DNA from: Muscardinus avellanarius
Taxonomy: Eukaryota > Chordata > Mammalia > Rodentia > Gliridae
Assembly (NCBI GenBank): GCA_963383645.1
Contig: OY726578.1
Location: 25,446,523 to 25,510,522, forward strand
Length of the DNA stretch: 64,000 nucleotides
Direction of reading: 5' to 3'
Under the pieces are notes generated by a model. That model ran no database searches, had not been told where the DNA came from, and saw only the letters and a program-made list of their open reading frames with translations. Position 1 is the stretch's first letter. The number at the start of each line of letters is the position of its first letter. Position numbers and translations under genes: made by a program. Positions 54,660-64,000 of this stretch are shown here, one piece after another.

Positions 54660-54890
54660 TTTTTTTTTTTTTTTTTTTTTTTGCGGGTCTGGGGATGGAA
54701 CCCAGGGGCTTTCGACCTCCGAACTACACCCCCTCCCCTATTTTTTATTCTTTATTTTGAAACAGGTCTCATTGAGTTGCAGAGGGCCTCACTAAGTAGC
54801 TGAGGCTGTCCGTGAACCACGATCCTCCAGGTCTCAGCCTCCCAAATCCTGAGATTACAAGTGTGCGACACCACGCCCGGCCCCTGCCCT
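54660..54890 (-). mobile_element. Minus-strand SINE
   Basis: A T-run of 22, then GCGGGTCTGGGGATGGAACC ... CACCACGCCCGGCC. Confidence 0.88.
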
Positions 54891-54895
54891 ATGTT

Positions 54896-54943
54896 TCCTC
54901 CTCCTCCTCCTCCTCCTCTTCTTCCTCCTCCTCCTCCTCCTCC

Positions 54944-54981
<38 letters not shown>

Positions 54982-55012
54982 TTCCTCCTCCTCCTCCTCC
55001 TCCTCCTCTTTC
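54896..55012. repeat. (CTC)n/(CTT)n polypyrimidine tract
   Basis: 117 bases of CTC with scattered CTT triplets on the + strand, opposite in strand sense to the array at 57602. Confidence 0.96.
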
Positions 55013-55265
55013 TTTTGCAGTACTTAGGATTGAACCCAGGCATTCTCCCCCCAAGCTACACCTCCAGCCCTAATTTTTTAGTCTTTATTTTGAAACAGGA
55101 TCTCACTGAGTTGCAAACGGCCTCCCTAAGTATCTGAGGCTGGCTGTGAACCTGCGATCTCCTGTCTCAGCCTCCCAAGTACTGGGATTACAAGTGTGCG
55201 CCACCACGCCTGACTTCAAACCCAGACTTTTAATTTTTTTTTCTTTTTTGCAGTACTGGGGGTGC
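55013..55265 (-). mobile_element. Minus-strand SINE and tail start
   Basis: Copy 55017-55215, followed by the first bases of another tail (55245-55262). Confidence 0.83.
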
Positions 55266-55695
55266 TGGACCCGGCTGGCTGACCTCCTCCAGGGACTGGG
55301 ATCCCCCATCCTAACTCCTGACCCTGAGCTGACCCTCCACGGCTGACCCTCCACGGCTGACCCGGTGACCTCAGCCTGCAGGGTACTTGGAGGTAGAAGG
55401 TCCCGGCTCAGTGGCCCTGAATGGCCCTGGGAGGAAGGAGGTCCCTGTTCCCTGCGCGGTCCTCCACTTCAGGACAGCAGTCTAACCCACTCTTCCCCGC
55501 AGGCCAGCTGGCGGCCTTTGTGGTCTCAGACTCTGCCCTCAGCTAGGGTGGTGCCTGGCCCCGCAGGACCTCTGAGCACACCCTCTGCCCAGCCTGCCCT
55601 CTCTCCCGCCCTAGCAGGACCCCTCATGGAGTCCAGCCCTGTCCCTCCAGCCTACGGCCTGGACACAGCCTAGGCTGCTGTGCTCAGGAGCCCTG
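55266..55695. other. Single-copy block
   Basis: Starts with GACCCTCCACGGCT-type short direct repeats (55318-55360). The rest is unique with no exon recognised. Confidence 0.5.
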
Positions 55696-56810
55696 AGCCT
55701 CGGAGCCGGCACCAGAGGGCGCTCGCGGGCTGCAGACAGCGCCGGCCCAGGGCTTGGGCGGGCTGGGCGGGAGCCTGGGTCCGCGGGGGAAACTGAGTCA
55801 GCGAGCGGCGGCCCCTCCCGGGCGAGTGGCGGCCCCCCACCCGCCGCGAGCTAAGGGACGGTCCTCAGCGCCTCCCCGCCCTGGTTGCTCGCAAGCACCC
55901 CTCCGGCCCCTGCCGGGTGCCCTGCGGCCGGGCTGAGTCCGCAGCCTCCGCCTGGGACGCCAGGTTGGGGGGTGTTTGGGGAGAGAGGATTCTGGAAGCT
56001 TGGGGGAGCTCGGGGTTCGGCTGACTCGCCCCCCAGCAAGGAGGCCCCGGCAAGTTCTGGGGGGCCCAGGCCCCGGCCACGTGGGGAGGAGGGCCGCCCA
56101 GACAGAGCAACAACATCGGGTGGGTGGCGGGGGCCCTGGGGGCCCATAGCTCAGCGCACCGTCTGCGCCCACCCCCGGCGTTTCCGAAGAGAGACAGGCT
56201 GGGAGTGATTAATCAGCGCCCGCCGCCCACCGTGGGGAGAGGGGCTGCGGGCCAGGCGGAGGCCGGGCCGCGCCCCCACCGGGTGCCCCCCCAAACCCAT
56301 CTGGAACCCGCCAGAGACCCCACCCCCGCGGAGGAGGAGGGGGCGGCCGCCCGGGCAGCCAATTCCAGAGGCTCCCCCGGAGGACCATAAATCAGCAGGG
56401 GCGATGGGGGGCGCCCCCCAGGCAGAGTGAGGTCTTCAGGGTCACCGGTCCTGGCGAGAGTCTGGCCTTGGCCCTGTCCTTCCCTCTTGAACAGCCCTTG
56501 GGGATCCCCCAAAGCCCCCCACCTCTCTTTTTCTCCAGCACAGCCAAACTGGCCTAGAGCTGTCTACGCTGGGAGGGGGGAGGTCCACCCTGGAAACATT
56601 CGCTGGCCGCTTCTCTCTCAGCAGACAGAAGAAGTCAGCAGAGAGCCTGCGTCCTCACTGGGAGATGCCTGGTGGGCGCAGGGTCCCTGGTCCACAGGAC
56701 CCGTGGACAGCGGGTCCTCTCCCCTCCTGCCTCCCATGCACCTCCCCCAGGGTGCTGAGGGCTCCCTAGATAAAGGGTGAGCAGGCGGGAGCCCCAGGTG
56801 TGAGGAGATA
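55696..56810. promoter_or_regulatory. CpG-rich single-copy block, candidate TBX1-side regulatory element
   Basis: CpG is dense from about 55700 to 56360. It carries a CTCF-type motif (55709-55722), a 10-bp palindrome TGATTAATCA (56206-56215) of homeodomain type, and CATAAATCA (56384-56392). No coding exon was recognised. It ends in GATA-containing short repeats (56806-56850). Confidence 0.5.
55709..55722 (+). promoter_or_regulatory. CTCF-type motif
   Basis: GCACCAGAGGGCGC fits the CTCF core on the + strand and points away from GP1BB. Confidence 0.55.
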
Positions 56811-56854
56811 GATGATGATAGATGATAGATAGACAGACAGACAGATAGGCAGGC

Positions 56855-57115
56855 ACACCTATGATGCACACCTGTGCCTGGGAGGCTGAGGCAGGAGGAT
56901 CACGTGGGTTCAAAGCCAGCCTCATCTGGATTAAGAGACTCTGTTTCCAAATAAAAAATATAAAATAGGTCTGGGAGTGTAGCCCGGAGGTAGAAGGCCC
57001 CTGGATTCCATCCCCATTACCACATAAATAATAAATAAATAAATAAATAAATAAATAGGACTGGGGTTTAGCTCAGAAGTAGAATGCTAGGGGTAGTGTG
57101 CCTGTGGGTTCGATC

Positions 57116-57149
<34 letters not shown>

Positions 57150-57571
57150 CATATATATCCCGGTGTCATGATGTACACCTATAATCCCACCACTTGGGAG
57201 GCTGAGACAGGAGGATCACAGGTTCACGGTCAGCCTCAGCAACCTTGTGAGGCCCTCTGCAACTCAGTGAGACCCTATTTCCAAATAAAAATACAAAGTA
57301 GGGCTGGGGGTGTTGCCCAGAGGTAGAATGCCCCCGGGTTCCATCTCCAGTGCTGCAAAAATAAATAAATAAGTGCTGGGTATGGTGGTGCACGCTTGTC
57401 ATCCCAGTACTTGGGAGGCTGAGATAGGAGTGTTGCAGGTTCAAAGCCAGCCTCGGCAACTTAGCAAGGCTCTCAGCAACCTAGTGAGGATCTGTTTCCT
57501 AAGAAATAAAACCGGGCTAGGGGTGTAGTTTGGGTGTAGTTTGAGGTAGAATCCCTCTGGTTCAATGTCAA

Positions 57572-57601
<30 letters not shown>
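56855..57601 (+). mobile_element. Plus-strand SINE cluster with (TG)n
   Basis: Copies 56860-57020, 57165-57358 and 57375-57570; tail 57058-57115; (TG)n 57118-57149; (AAAT)n 57570-57602. Confidence 0.85.
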
Positions 57602-57602
<1 letters not shown>

Positions 57603-58472
57603 GAGAAGGAGGAGGAGGTGGAGGAGGACGACGACGACGAGGAGAAGGATGAAGGAGGAGGAGGAGGTGGAAGAGGAAGATGAAGGAGGAGGAGGACGAG
57701 GAGGAGGATGGAAGAGGAGGAGGAGGAGGAGGTGGAGGAGGAGGTGGAGGAGGAGGATGAAGGAGGAGGAGGAGGTGGTGGAGGAGGAGGATGAACAAGG
57801 AGGAGGATGAAGGAGAAGGAGGAGGAGGAGAAGGAGGTGGAGGAGGAGGTGGAGGAGGAGGAGGAGGAGGAGGAGAAGGAGGAGGAGGAGGAAGAGGAGA
57901 ATGAAGGAGGTGGAGGAGGAGGAGGATGGAGGAGGAGGTAGAAGAGGAGGAGGAGGAGGAGAATGAAGGAGGAGGAGGAGGATGAAGGAGGAGGAGGAAG
58001 AGGATGGAGGAGGAGGAGGAGGTGGAGGAGGAGAAGAAGGAGGAGGAGGAGGAGGAGGAGGAGGAGGAGAAGGAGGAGGAGGAGGAAGAGGAGAATGAAG
58101 GAGGTGGAGGAGGAGGAGGATGGAGGAGGAGGAGGTAGAAGAGGAGGAGGAGGAGAATGAAGGAGGAGGAGGAGGAGGATGAAGGAGGAGGAGGAGGAAG
58201 AGGAGGAGGTGGAGGAGGAGGAGGAGAAGGAGGAGGAGGAGGAAGAGGAGAATGAAGGAGGTGGAGGAGGAGGAGGATGGAGGAGGAGGAGGTAGAAGAG
58301 GAGGAGGAGGAGAATGAAGGAGGAGGAGGAGGATGAAGGAGGAGGAGGAAGAGGATGGAGGAGGAGGAGGAGGAGGAGAATGAAGGAGGAGGAGGTTGAG
58401 GAGGAGGAGGAGGAGAATGAAGGAGGAGGAGGAGGATGGAGGAGGAGGAGGAGGAGGAGGAAGGAGGCGGCG
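57602..58472 (+). repeat. 870-bp polypurine GGA/GAA array with higher-order copies
   Basis: Almost pure purine on the + strand. A compound unit marked by GAATGAAGGAGGTGG begins at 57899, 58093 and 58250, so blocks of about 194 and 157 bases were duplicated. All six frames give poly-Glu/Lys/Gly or poly-Ser/Pro/Leu, with no gene. Confidence 0.95.
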
Positions 58473-59340
58473 GCGGGAAGGCGGGCAGCCACACATTCAG
58501 GATTGTGTGCCCGAGACGAGTGTCTCGTGGGCCGCCCTCAAGTCACAGCCTTCAGTTGGGCGCTGGAGACATCCCTGGGGAGGGTCCAGAAAAGGCAGGG
58601 AGTGGGGGCTCTGCTCCCAGTGGAGACCCTGTCCTCCCCTGCAGGTCTCCTGAGGGTCCCTCCCTGCCCTCCCACTGGGATGTCCCCGCGGGGGCTCGAG
58701 GGGCTTGCCTAGCCCTGTTTGCTTAAGTAAATGCATCAGAGGGGCGGGGGGGGGGTCTGCAAAGACATCTTTGGCAGGTGCCAGCCTGCCCGGCCTCCCC
58801 AGAAGTGGACCCTGGGCCAGCCCCACAAGCCCGGCCACCCCCAGTGGGGCTGAGCGGGGCCCTGCAGCGTCTGAAGACTCCTGCGGAGCGGGGCTGAGGC
58901 TGGTGGCTTTTCTGCCTGTGTACGACCTCCCCCCCCCCCAGCAGAAGGCCAGGAAGCCGGGTGGGGTCCCTGGCGGCATCCGCCTTGGCTGTTCAGGGTG
59001 CCCGGCTCTGGGTGGGGACCCCCGGGCCGAGGAGGGGCTCCAGGGAGGCCGGGCCCTGCCCTGGTGTCTGTCTGGAGGCCTGTTGCGATGGGATCTGTAC
59101 TGGGGTCTGCTTTTCTCTGGGCTTTGTTTACTTAAAGATGCTCTAGAAGAATTCCAGGCGTTCTCTGCAGTTGGAGAGGGAGCCTTCCGCCTGTGCGGCC
59201 GGGAGGCAGCGCTGCCGGCGCCTGTCCCAGCACGCCCACCTCGCCCTCCCCTCCCGGCTCCCGCCGCTGTCCAGGGTGGACGCGGGAGCCGAGAGGGGAG
59301 GAGGAGCCCAGGACACTAATTTTGGTTTTGTCTCTTTCTT
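58473..59340. promoter_or_regulatory. Single-copy block with forkhead motifs
   Basis: TGTTTGCTTAAGTAAATG (58716-58733) holds two overlapping inverted forkhead words. TGTTTACTTA (59125-59134) is a consensus FOXA-type site. The rest is GC-rich. The block lies between GP1BB and the expected TBX1. Confidence 0.45.
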
Positions 59341-59357
59341 CTCCTCTTCTTCCTCTC

Positions 59358-59365
59358 CTTCCTTC

Positions 59366-59418
<53 letters not shown>
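59358..59418. repeat. (TTTC)n microsatellite
   Basis: About 14 units, followed by T/C-rich sequence and a minus-strand SINE tail. Confidence 0.96.
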
Positions 59419-59439
59419 TTTTTCTCTTTCTCTCTTTTT

Positions 59440-60200
59440 CTTTTTGGTACCAGAGATAGAACCCAGGAGCATTCTACCTCTTAGCTACACTCCCAGCCCT
59501 TTTCATTTATTTATTTTTGTGGTACTGAGGATTTTACCTCCAAGCTACATATGCAGCTCATTTTTTTATTTTGAAAGAGGGCCTCACTAAGTCGCAAAGG
59601 GCCTCACAAGTTTGCTAAGGCTAGCTACAACCGAAGATTCTCCTGCCTCAGCCTCCCAAGTACTGGAATTTCCCGTGTGTGCCACCAAGCCCGACTCCCT
59701 CCCTATTTATTTGTTTGTTTATACTGAGGATTGAAACCAAGGGCATTCTACCTCCAAGCTATACCCCCAGTCCTATTTTTAATTTTAATTTTGAAACAGC
59801 CTCAATAGGTGGATAACAGTCCCACTACTTGCTGAGGCTGTCCTTGAACCTACCATCCTCCTGTCTCAGCCTCCCAAGTACTGCAATGACGGGAGTGTGC
59901 CGCCATGTCAGGATCTTTTTTTTTTTTTTTTTTTTGGGACTGGCATTCTACCTCTGAGCTACACCCTCAGCCCTATTTTTTATTCTTTATTTTTGAAACA
60001 GGGTCCCACTGAGTTGCAAAGGGCCTCGCTAAGTAGAACCACAATCCTGCCTCACCCTCCCAAATGCTGGGATTACAAGCCTGTGCCACTGTGCCTGGCT
60101 TATTTTTCTTTGAAACAGGGTCTCGCTAAGTTGCTGAGGCTGGCCTCCAACCTGAGCTTGCCCGCTCTCAGCCTCCCAAGTCCTGGGATGCAGGTGTGGG
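59440..60200 (-). mobile_element. Minus-strand SINE cluster
   Basis: Tail 59445-59500, copy 59518-59695, copy 59725-59910, copy 59935-60100 and head 60108-60195. Confidence 0.83.
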
Positions 60201-61240
60201 CCTCTCGTCCATCCTCCCTCCTGGGTACCGCAGGTCTGGGCTGCTACACCTGGATCGGTTTCAGTATGTCGTGGGCGCGCCTGGCATGCCCCCGTCCCGC
60301 GCTAGACCTGCAGAGGGCCTGAGGCAGTCTTGCTACCCAGCTTCGCCAGGGCGAGGACCAAGTCAAGCCTCGAAGCAGGTAGGACCCCAAACAGGGCTGA
60401 GGTGTCCCATACACCCCATCTCCTGACGCTCTCCCCGCACCCTCCTGGACGTCTCAGGTGAGTGCCGGGTCCTCTCCCCCGCCACCCTCCTGCAGGCTGC
60501 CCAGAGTATATGAAGACCTGCACACATGTTTGTCCACACACCAGCAGCAGGAGAGTCACCATCCCTGTCTCCCCTTGACCGGGAGAAATCACACTCAAGG
60601 GTGGTTGGCCATTGCGCTGGCCACTTGTGACCTGGGTGACCGACCCCATGGGTGACCAGCGCCTGCAGGAGCACTGCTCACCTGAGCGTGTGTGCACATG
60701 CGCGTGTGCATGCCCCTCCCAGGCTTCCTCCAGCAGCAGCCCGGCCCCGACGCTGTGTGTACACAGGGGCTTGTTTTCTCTGCCTCGTGGGCCAGGGGTG
60801 CGCTCGTAAATCGTGCACCCGATGACACATTTATCCCGCGGGCGGCTGGCGGTGTGAATTTATGGCTCTGCCGCCCTCCCGGCTGCAGGACCGAGACAGC
60901 TCGAGGGCAGGCACCTCCCGGCCACCGCTGGGCTGCTGGGGCCACGGGGTGGGGAGCAGGGCTGGCCCAGGAGGGGAGCTGTCCCCCAGGCCTCACCTTG
61001 CATTCTGAAGCTAAATTCTGGGTGCAGCAGGCAGACCTCCTCGGGGGGCCTGAGGAGCCAGCTGCTGTTCCCACATTGCTCCTGTCTCCCCACCTGTGAA
61101 GTGGATGCGCCAGTAGGAGTGGGCATGGGGTCTGCTCTCCTGTGGCGCCAGTCAGCCAACCCACTGCCACGGGGCCTATGGGAAAGAGGAGGTTTGGGGA
61201 GGACGGAGGGAAATGGGGTGAGGATCTAGAGGGCAGCTGG
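60200..61240. other. 1-kb single-copy block, candidate conserved core
   Basis: The stretch 60805-60870 (TAAATCGTGCACCCGATGAC, TTATCCCGC, GGCGGTGTGAATTTATGG) is less GC-rich and looks constrained. GGTGTGA (60851-60857) is a T-box half-site. No exon was recognised elsewhere. Confidence 0.45.
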
Positions 61241-61241
61241 G

Positions 61242-61324
61242 CTGGGTTTTTTTTTTTTTTTTTTTTTTTTGTACTGAGGATTAAACCCAGGACATTCTAC
61301 CTCCAAGCTACACCCTAGTCCTAT

Positions 61325-61363
<39 letters not shown>

Positions 61364-61690
61364 TTTTGAAACAGGGGTCTCCCTAAGCTGCTGAGGTTGT
61401 CATCGATCCTGCGATCCTCCTGTCTCAGCCTCCCAAGTACTGGGATAACAGATGTGGGTCACCATGCCCGTCCTGGGGCTCTTTATTTATTTATTTATTT
61501 ATTTATTTGGTTGGGGGGGGGAGAACCCAGGGACATCCTACCTCTAAGCTACACTCCCAGCCCTATTTCATTCTTCTAATTTTGAAACAGGGTCTCACTA
61601 AGTAGCCGAGGCCGGCCAGGAACCTGTGACCCTCCAGTCCCAGCCTCCCAGGTACCGGGATTACAAGTGTGCGTCGCCACGCCCGGCTCT
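61242..61690 (-). mobile_element. Two minus-strand SINEs
   Basis: Copies 61245-61475 (with a long (TTTA)n) and 61505-61687. Confidence 0.86.
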
Positions 61691-62300
61691 GGGACTATTT
61701 ATAGGAGGAAGGAGAGGTGCTGGTGTACCTACAGGGTTAGGGCAGGTAAGACCTCTCAGTGTGCCCCTCCTTCCTACTTTCCCTCTAAATATGGGAAGTC
61801 TGAGGCCCAGGGAAAGGCAGAAGTCTGAGGCCATATAGACCAGGGCTGAGGGCCTCCCGCCTCCCAGACTGCAGCGCGGGGGTCCCAGGCCTGCCCCCAC
61901 TGCCTCCTTTGTCCTGCCACGTCTGGGGTGGGGCCTGGGGCTCCAGGGTTGGGCTGGGAGATGCTGGGGCCACAGCGGGAGGTCAGGGCACCCGGCACCT
62001 CTCTGTCTGTCTGTCCTTCTGCGTGGGGTCGGCTCTCCAGGGGACTCTGGGCTCGCAAGCTGCCCCACTCTGGTCCCGCTGTCAGGATGAGCGATGGCCA
62101 TGCCCCTCCCCAGCCCGCGGCCCCAGGCCCGGTTCCCGCTCATTAGCCGCTGACGCTGTTTGCTTTCCCGCCCTGGACGCACACCCCGTCACAGGCCATT
62201 TCTCCCGGCGCCCCCCACCTCCCTGAGGGCCTACCCAGGGGTCCAGGGTGCCGGGCCACAGAGGATGCCAGCTGGGGGCAGAGCCGGAATTTTATTTTTC
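61691..62300. promoter_or_regulatory. Single-copy block with MEF2 and CArG-like sites
   Basis: CTATTTATAG (61695-61704) is a perfect MEF2 consensus. CTAAATATGG (61785-61794) is a CArG box with one mismatch, 80 bases on. The rest is GC-rich unique sequence. Confidence 0.45.
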
Positions 62301-62304
62301 TCTT

Positions 62305-62630
62305 CTTCTGGGGGATACTGAAGATTGAACCCAGGGGCATTCTATCTCTGAGCCATTTCCCAGCCCTGTTTTATTTCATTTTTTAAAAATTTATATTTTT
62401 GTGGTACTGAGGATGGAAACCAGGAGCATTCTAACTCCGAGCAGTGCTGGGGATGAAACCAGGGACATTCTACCTCCGAGCCACACCCCCAGCCCTATTT
62501 TATTTTATTTTACTTTATTTTGAACAGGGTTCTTGCTAAATTACCATGAGCTGGCCTCAAACCTGCAACCCCCCGACTCAGCTTCCTAAGCACTGAGAAT
62601 GCCCACGTGTGCCGCTGTGCCTGGTTCATG
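62305..62630 (-). mobile_element. Minus-strand SINE tails and copy
   Basis: Tails 62310-62368 and 62400-62440, then a copy 62443-62628. Confidence 0.82.
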
Positions 62631-63615
62631 GTTTCTACCCGTCTCTCTCCATCACAGTCTCTGACTCCCTCTGTGCCCATCCCCATCCCAGGAATGACTC
62701 CAAGCCACCAGATCCAGGCAGAAGACGCACCTCCATGCCCAGAGCCCCCCAGCACCACCACCCCCGAAGCCCCCACACACAGCCTGGGCTGCCGACCACA
62801 GCTGGGCGGCATCATGGCCCGCGGGCCGGTGGCAGCCGGCAGTCCTTCACTTAAAAATGTGTTTGTGATTTCAGCGGCGGGGCAGATAACGGTGACGAAT
62901 GGCCGTCCTGCCCCACGGGGCCCCCAGCCCATCTGGTTTGACTTTGGCCTGCAGGCGGTTGCCCTTGGGCCCCCACCCCTGCCCTCGGGCAGCACCCCCA
63001 GAGCGAGGCTGGGCGCCAGCACAGCGGCCCCACAAACTCCTGGCCTCTGCTCTGCCGGACGCCGGCGAGCTGTGCCCGCTGACACGGGCCCCCCAAGCCG
63101 CGCAACCCGGGCGGCCCCAAGCGCTGAGCACCATACCCTGCTGGGTGGGATATGAGAGAGGATGGCCCTGGGCTCCCATGCGGAACGGTGTCGTGAGTGC
63201 CCACCTCGGGCCCCAGGAGCCAGGCGGTGACGGAGGCCTGGCTGGAGGGAGGGCGGGACCCCTCCCCTGCGGTCATCCTCAGGAGGAATTTCTGACAGGG
63301 CCCCGGACCCTCCCAGACCATCCATTATCCAGCAGGAGGGGTGGCTTCCGGGTCCAGCTCGGGGGGTCAGCGAGGTCAAGCCCACGTGCTTAACCTCCTC
63401 CTGCAGCCTCTCTGGGGTCCCCAAGGTGGGCAGAGGGCTCTGGGGCCATCTAGACGTGGGGTGGCCCGGTGCCCCCCGGGTCGCTGCTCCTGCCCACAGT
63501 GCCCCAGGGACCACGTGGACTAGGGTCAGCCCAAGAAGGAGGAGGAAATGGAACTGCCCCTTGGGGCATGACCAAGCGTGAACCTCCGGACGGGCCGCAG
63601 GTCCTCAGCAAATCC
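62631..63615. other. 985-base single-copy block
   Basis: A less GC-rich core at 62846-62905 (CACTTAAAAATGTGTTTGTG, then AGATAA at 62884-62889 and TGACG) stands out from GC-rich flanks and may be a conserved noncoding element. A 334-codon minus frame crosses the block and a SINE and has no domain. No TBX1 exon was seen. Confidence 0.5.
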
Positions 63616-63619
63616 CACT

Positions 63620-64000
63620 GGGCCTGGTGTGGTGCCGCACGCCTGGGATCCCAGGGCTTTGGAGCCTGAGACAGGAGGGTCAGCCGCTGTGAGGCCAGCG
63701 TGCAGCAGCGACTTAGCAAGCACCCTGTTTCATAAAAAGGGCTGGGGTGTGGCTCAGAGGTAGAGTGCCCGTAGGTGAGAGAGAGAGGCAGACAGACAGA
63801 CAGAGACAGACGGACAGAGACACAGAGAGGGGAGGAGGGAAACAATGGCCTGACACAAAGTCAAGAGCGCTTGGGAGGCTGACGCAGGAGGACGCAGGTT
63901 CACAGCCAGCCTCAGACACCTTCTGAGCTCCTCTGCAACCCAGTGAGACCCTGTTTCCAAATAGGAATAAAATAAGGCTGGGGTGTAGCTTGGAGGTAGA
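63620..64000 (+). mobile_element. Plus-strand SINEs at window end
   Basis: A shortened copy 63622-63770, a GACA-rich run 63778-63835, and a copy from 63862 cut off by the window edge inside its tail. Confidence 0.83.

Noticed and set aside
57441..58496. Minus-strand frames of 308-351 codons rich in Ser, Pro and Leu
   Set aside because: They are translations of the GGA/GAA array in three registers; all frames of a pure triplet repeat stay open.
62510..64000. First exons of TBX1 near the window end
   Set aside because: No T-box or TBX1 N-terminal sequence was recognisable and the 334-codon frame is antisense and crosses a SINE.

Overview
This is a window of mammalian, almost certainly rodent, nuclear DNA. 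The commonest repeat is a dimeric SINE with a 7SL-derived B1-like head (starting GCCGGGCGTGGTGGC) joined to a shortened tRNA-derived ID tail (TAGCTCGGAGGTAGA as A box, GGGTTCCATCCCC as B box). That is the B1-dID design of squirrels, dormice and allied rodents. The tail consensus differs from the ground-squirrel form as I remember it, so another squirrel-related lineage (mountain beaver or dormouse, for example) is possible. I cannot fix the species.

Two protein genes are present, both on the + strand. SEPTIN5 occupies 43229-49629. Its twelve coding exons join by eye into an intact 369-residue septin, and an alternative first exon at 46440-46520 gives a 378-residue form. GP1BB, the platelet glycoprotein Ib beta chain, lies 750 bases downstream (50380-51316, two exons, 197 residues). 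Gene order and orientation match the human 22q11.2 segment CLDN5 - SEPTIN5 - GP1BB - TBX1. Positions 1-42980 should therefore be the CLDN5-SEPTIN5 intergenic interval, and 51670-64000 part of the GP1BB-TBX1 interval. No CLDN5 or TBX1 exon was recognised.

Layout: 1-42980 is a dense patchwork of SINEs, simple repeats and single-copy blocks of 300-900 bases. It includes a telomere-like minisatellite (4155-4600), an AT-rich palindrome (25302-25506) and two CTCF-type motifs. From 42983 to about 50485 there is essentially no SINE. This stretch holds SEPTIN5, two CpG-rich promoters and the GP1BB promoter. From 51480 SINEs return, with a large polypurine array (57602-58472) and single-copy blocks carrying CTCF, homeodomain, forkhead, MEF2/CArG-like and T-box-like motifs, which are candidates for TBX1 regulation.

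The genes work together in a known way: in human, inefficient 3' end formation of SEPTIN5 produces SEPTIN5-GP1BB read-through mRNA, and no AATAAA is visible between the two genes here either. The most unusual things seen are tandem duplications in four short SEPTIN5 introns, two of which multiply a splice donor (one also copies the end of exon 9), an 11-nt microexon, and a GP1BB cytoplasmic tail that lacks the human PKA-site serine and the palmitoylated juxtamembrane cysteine. SINE boundaries and splice sites were read by eye. No alignment or search was run.
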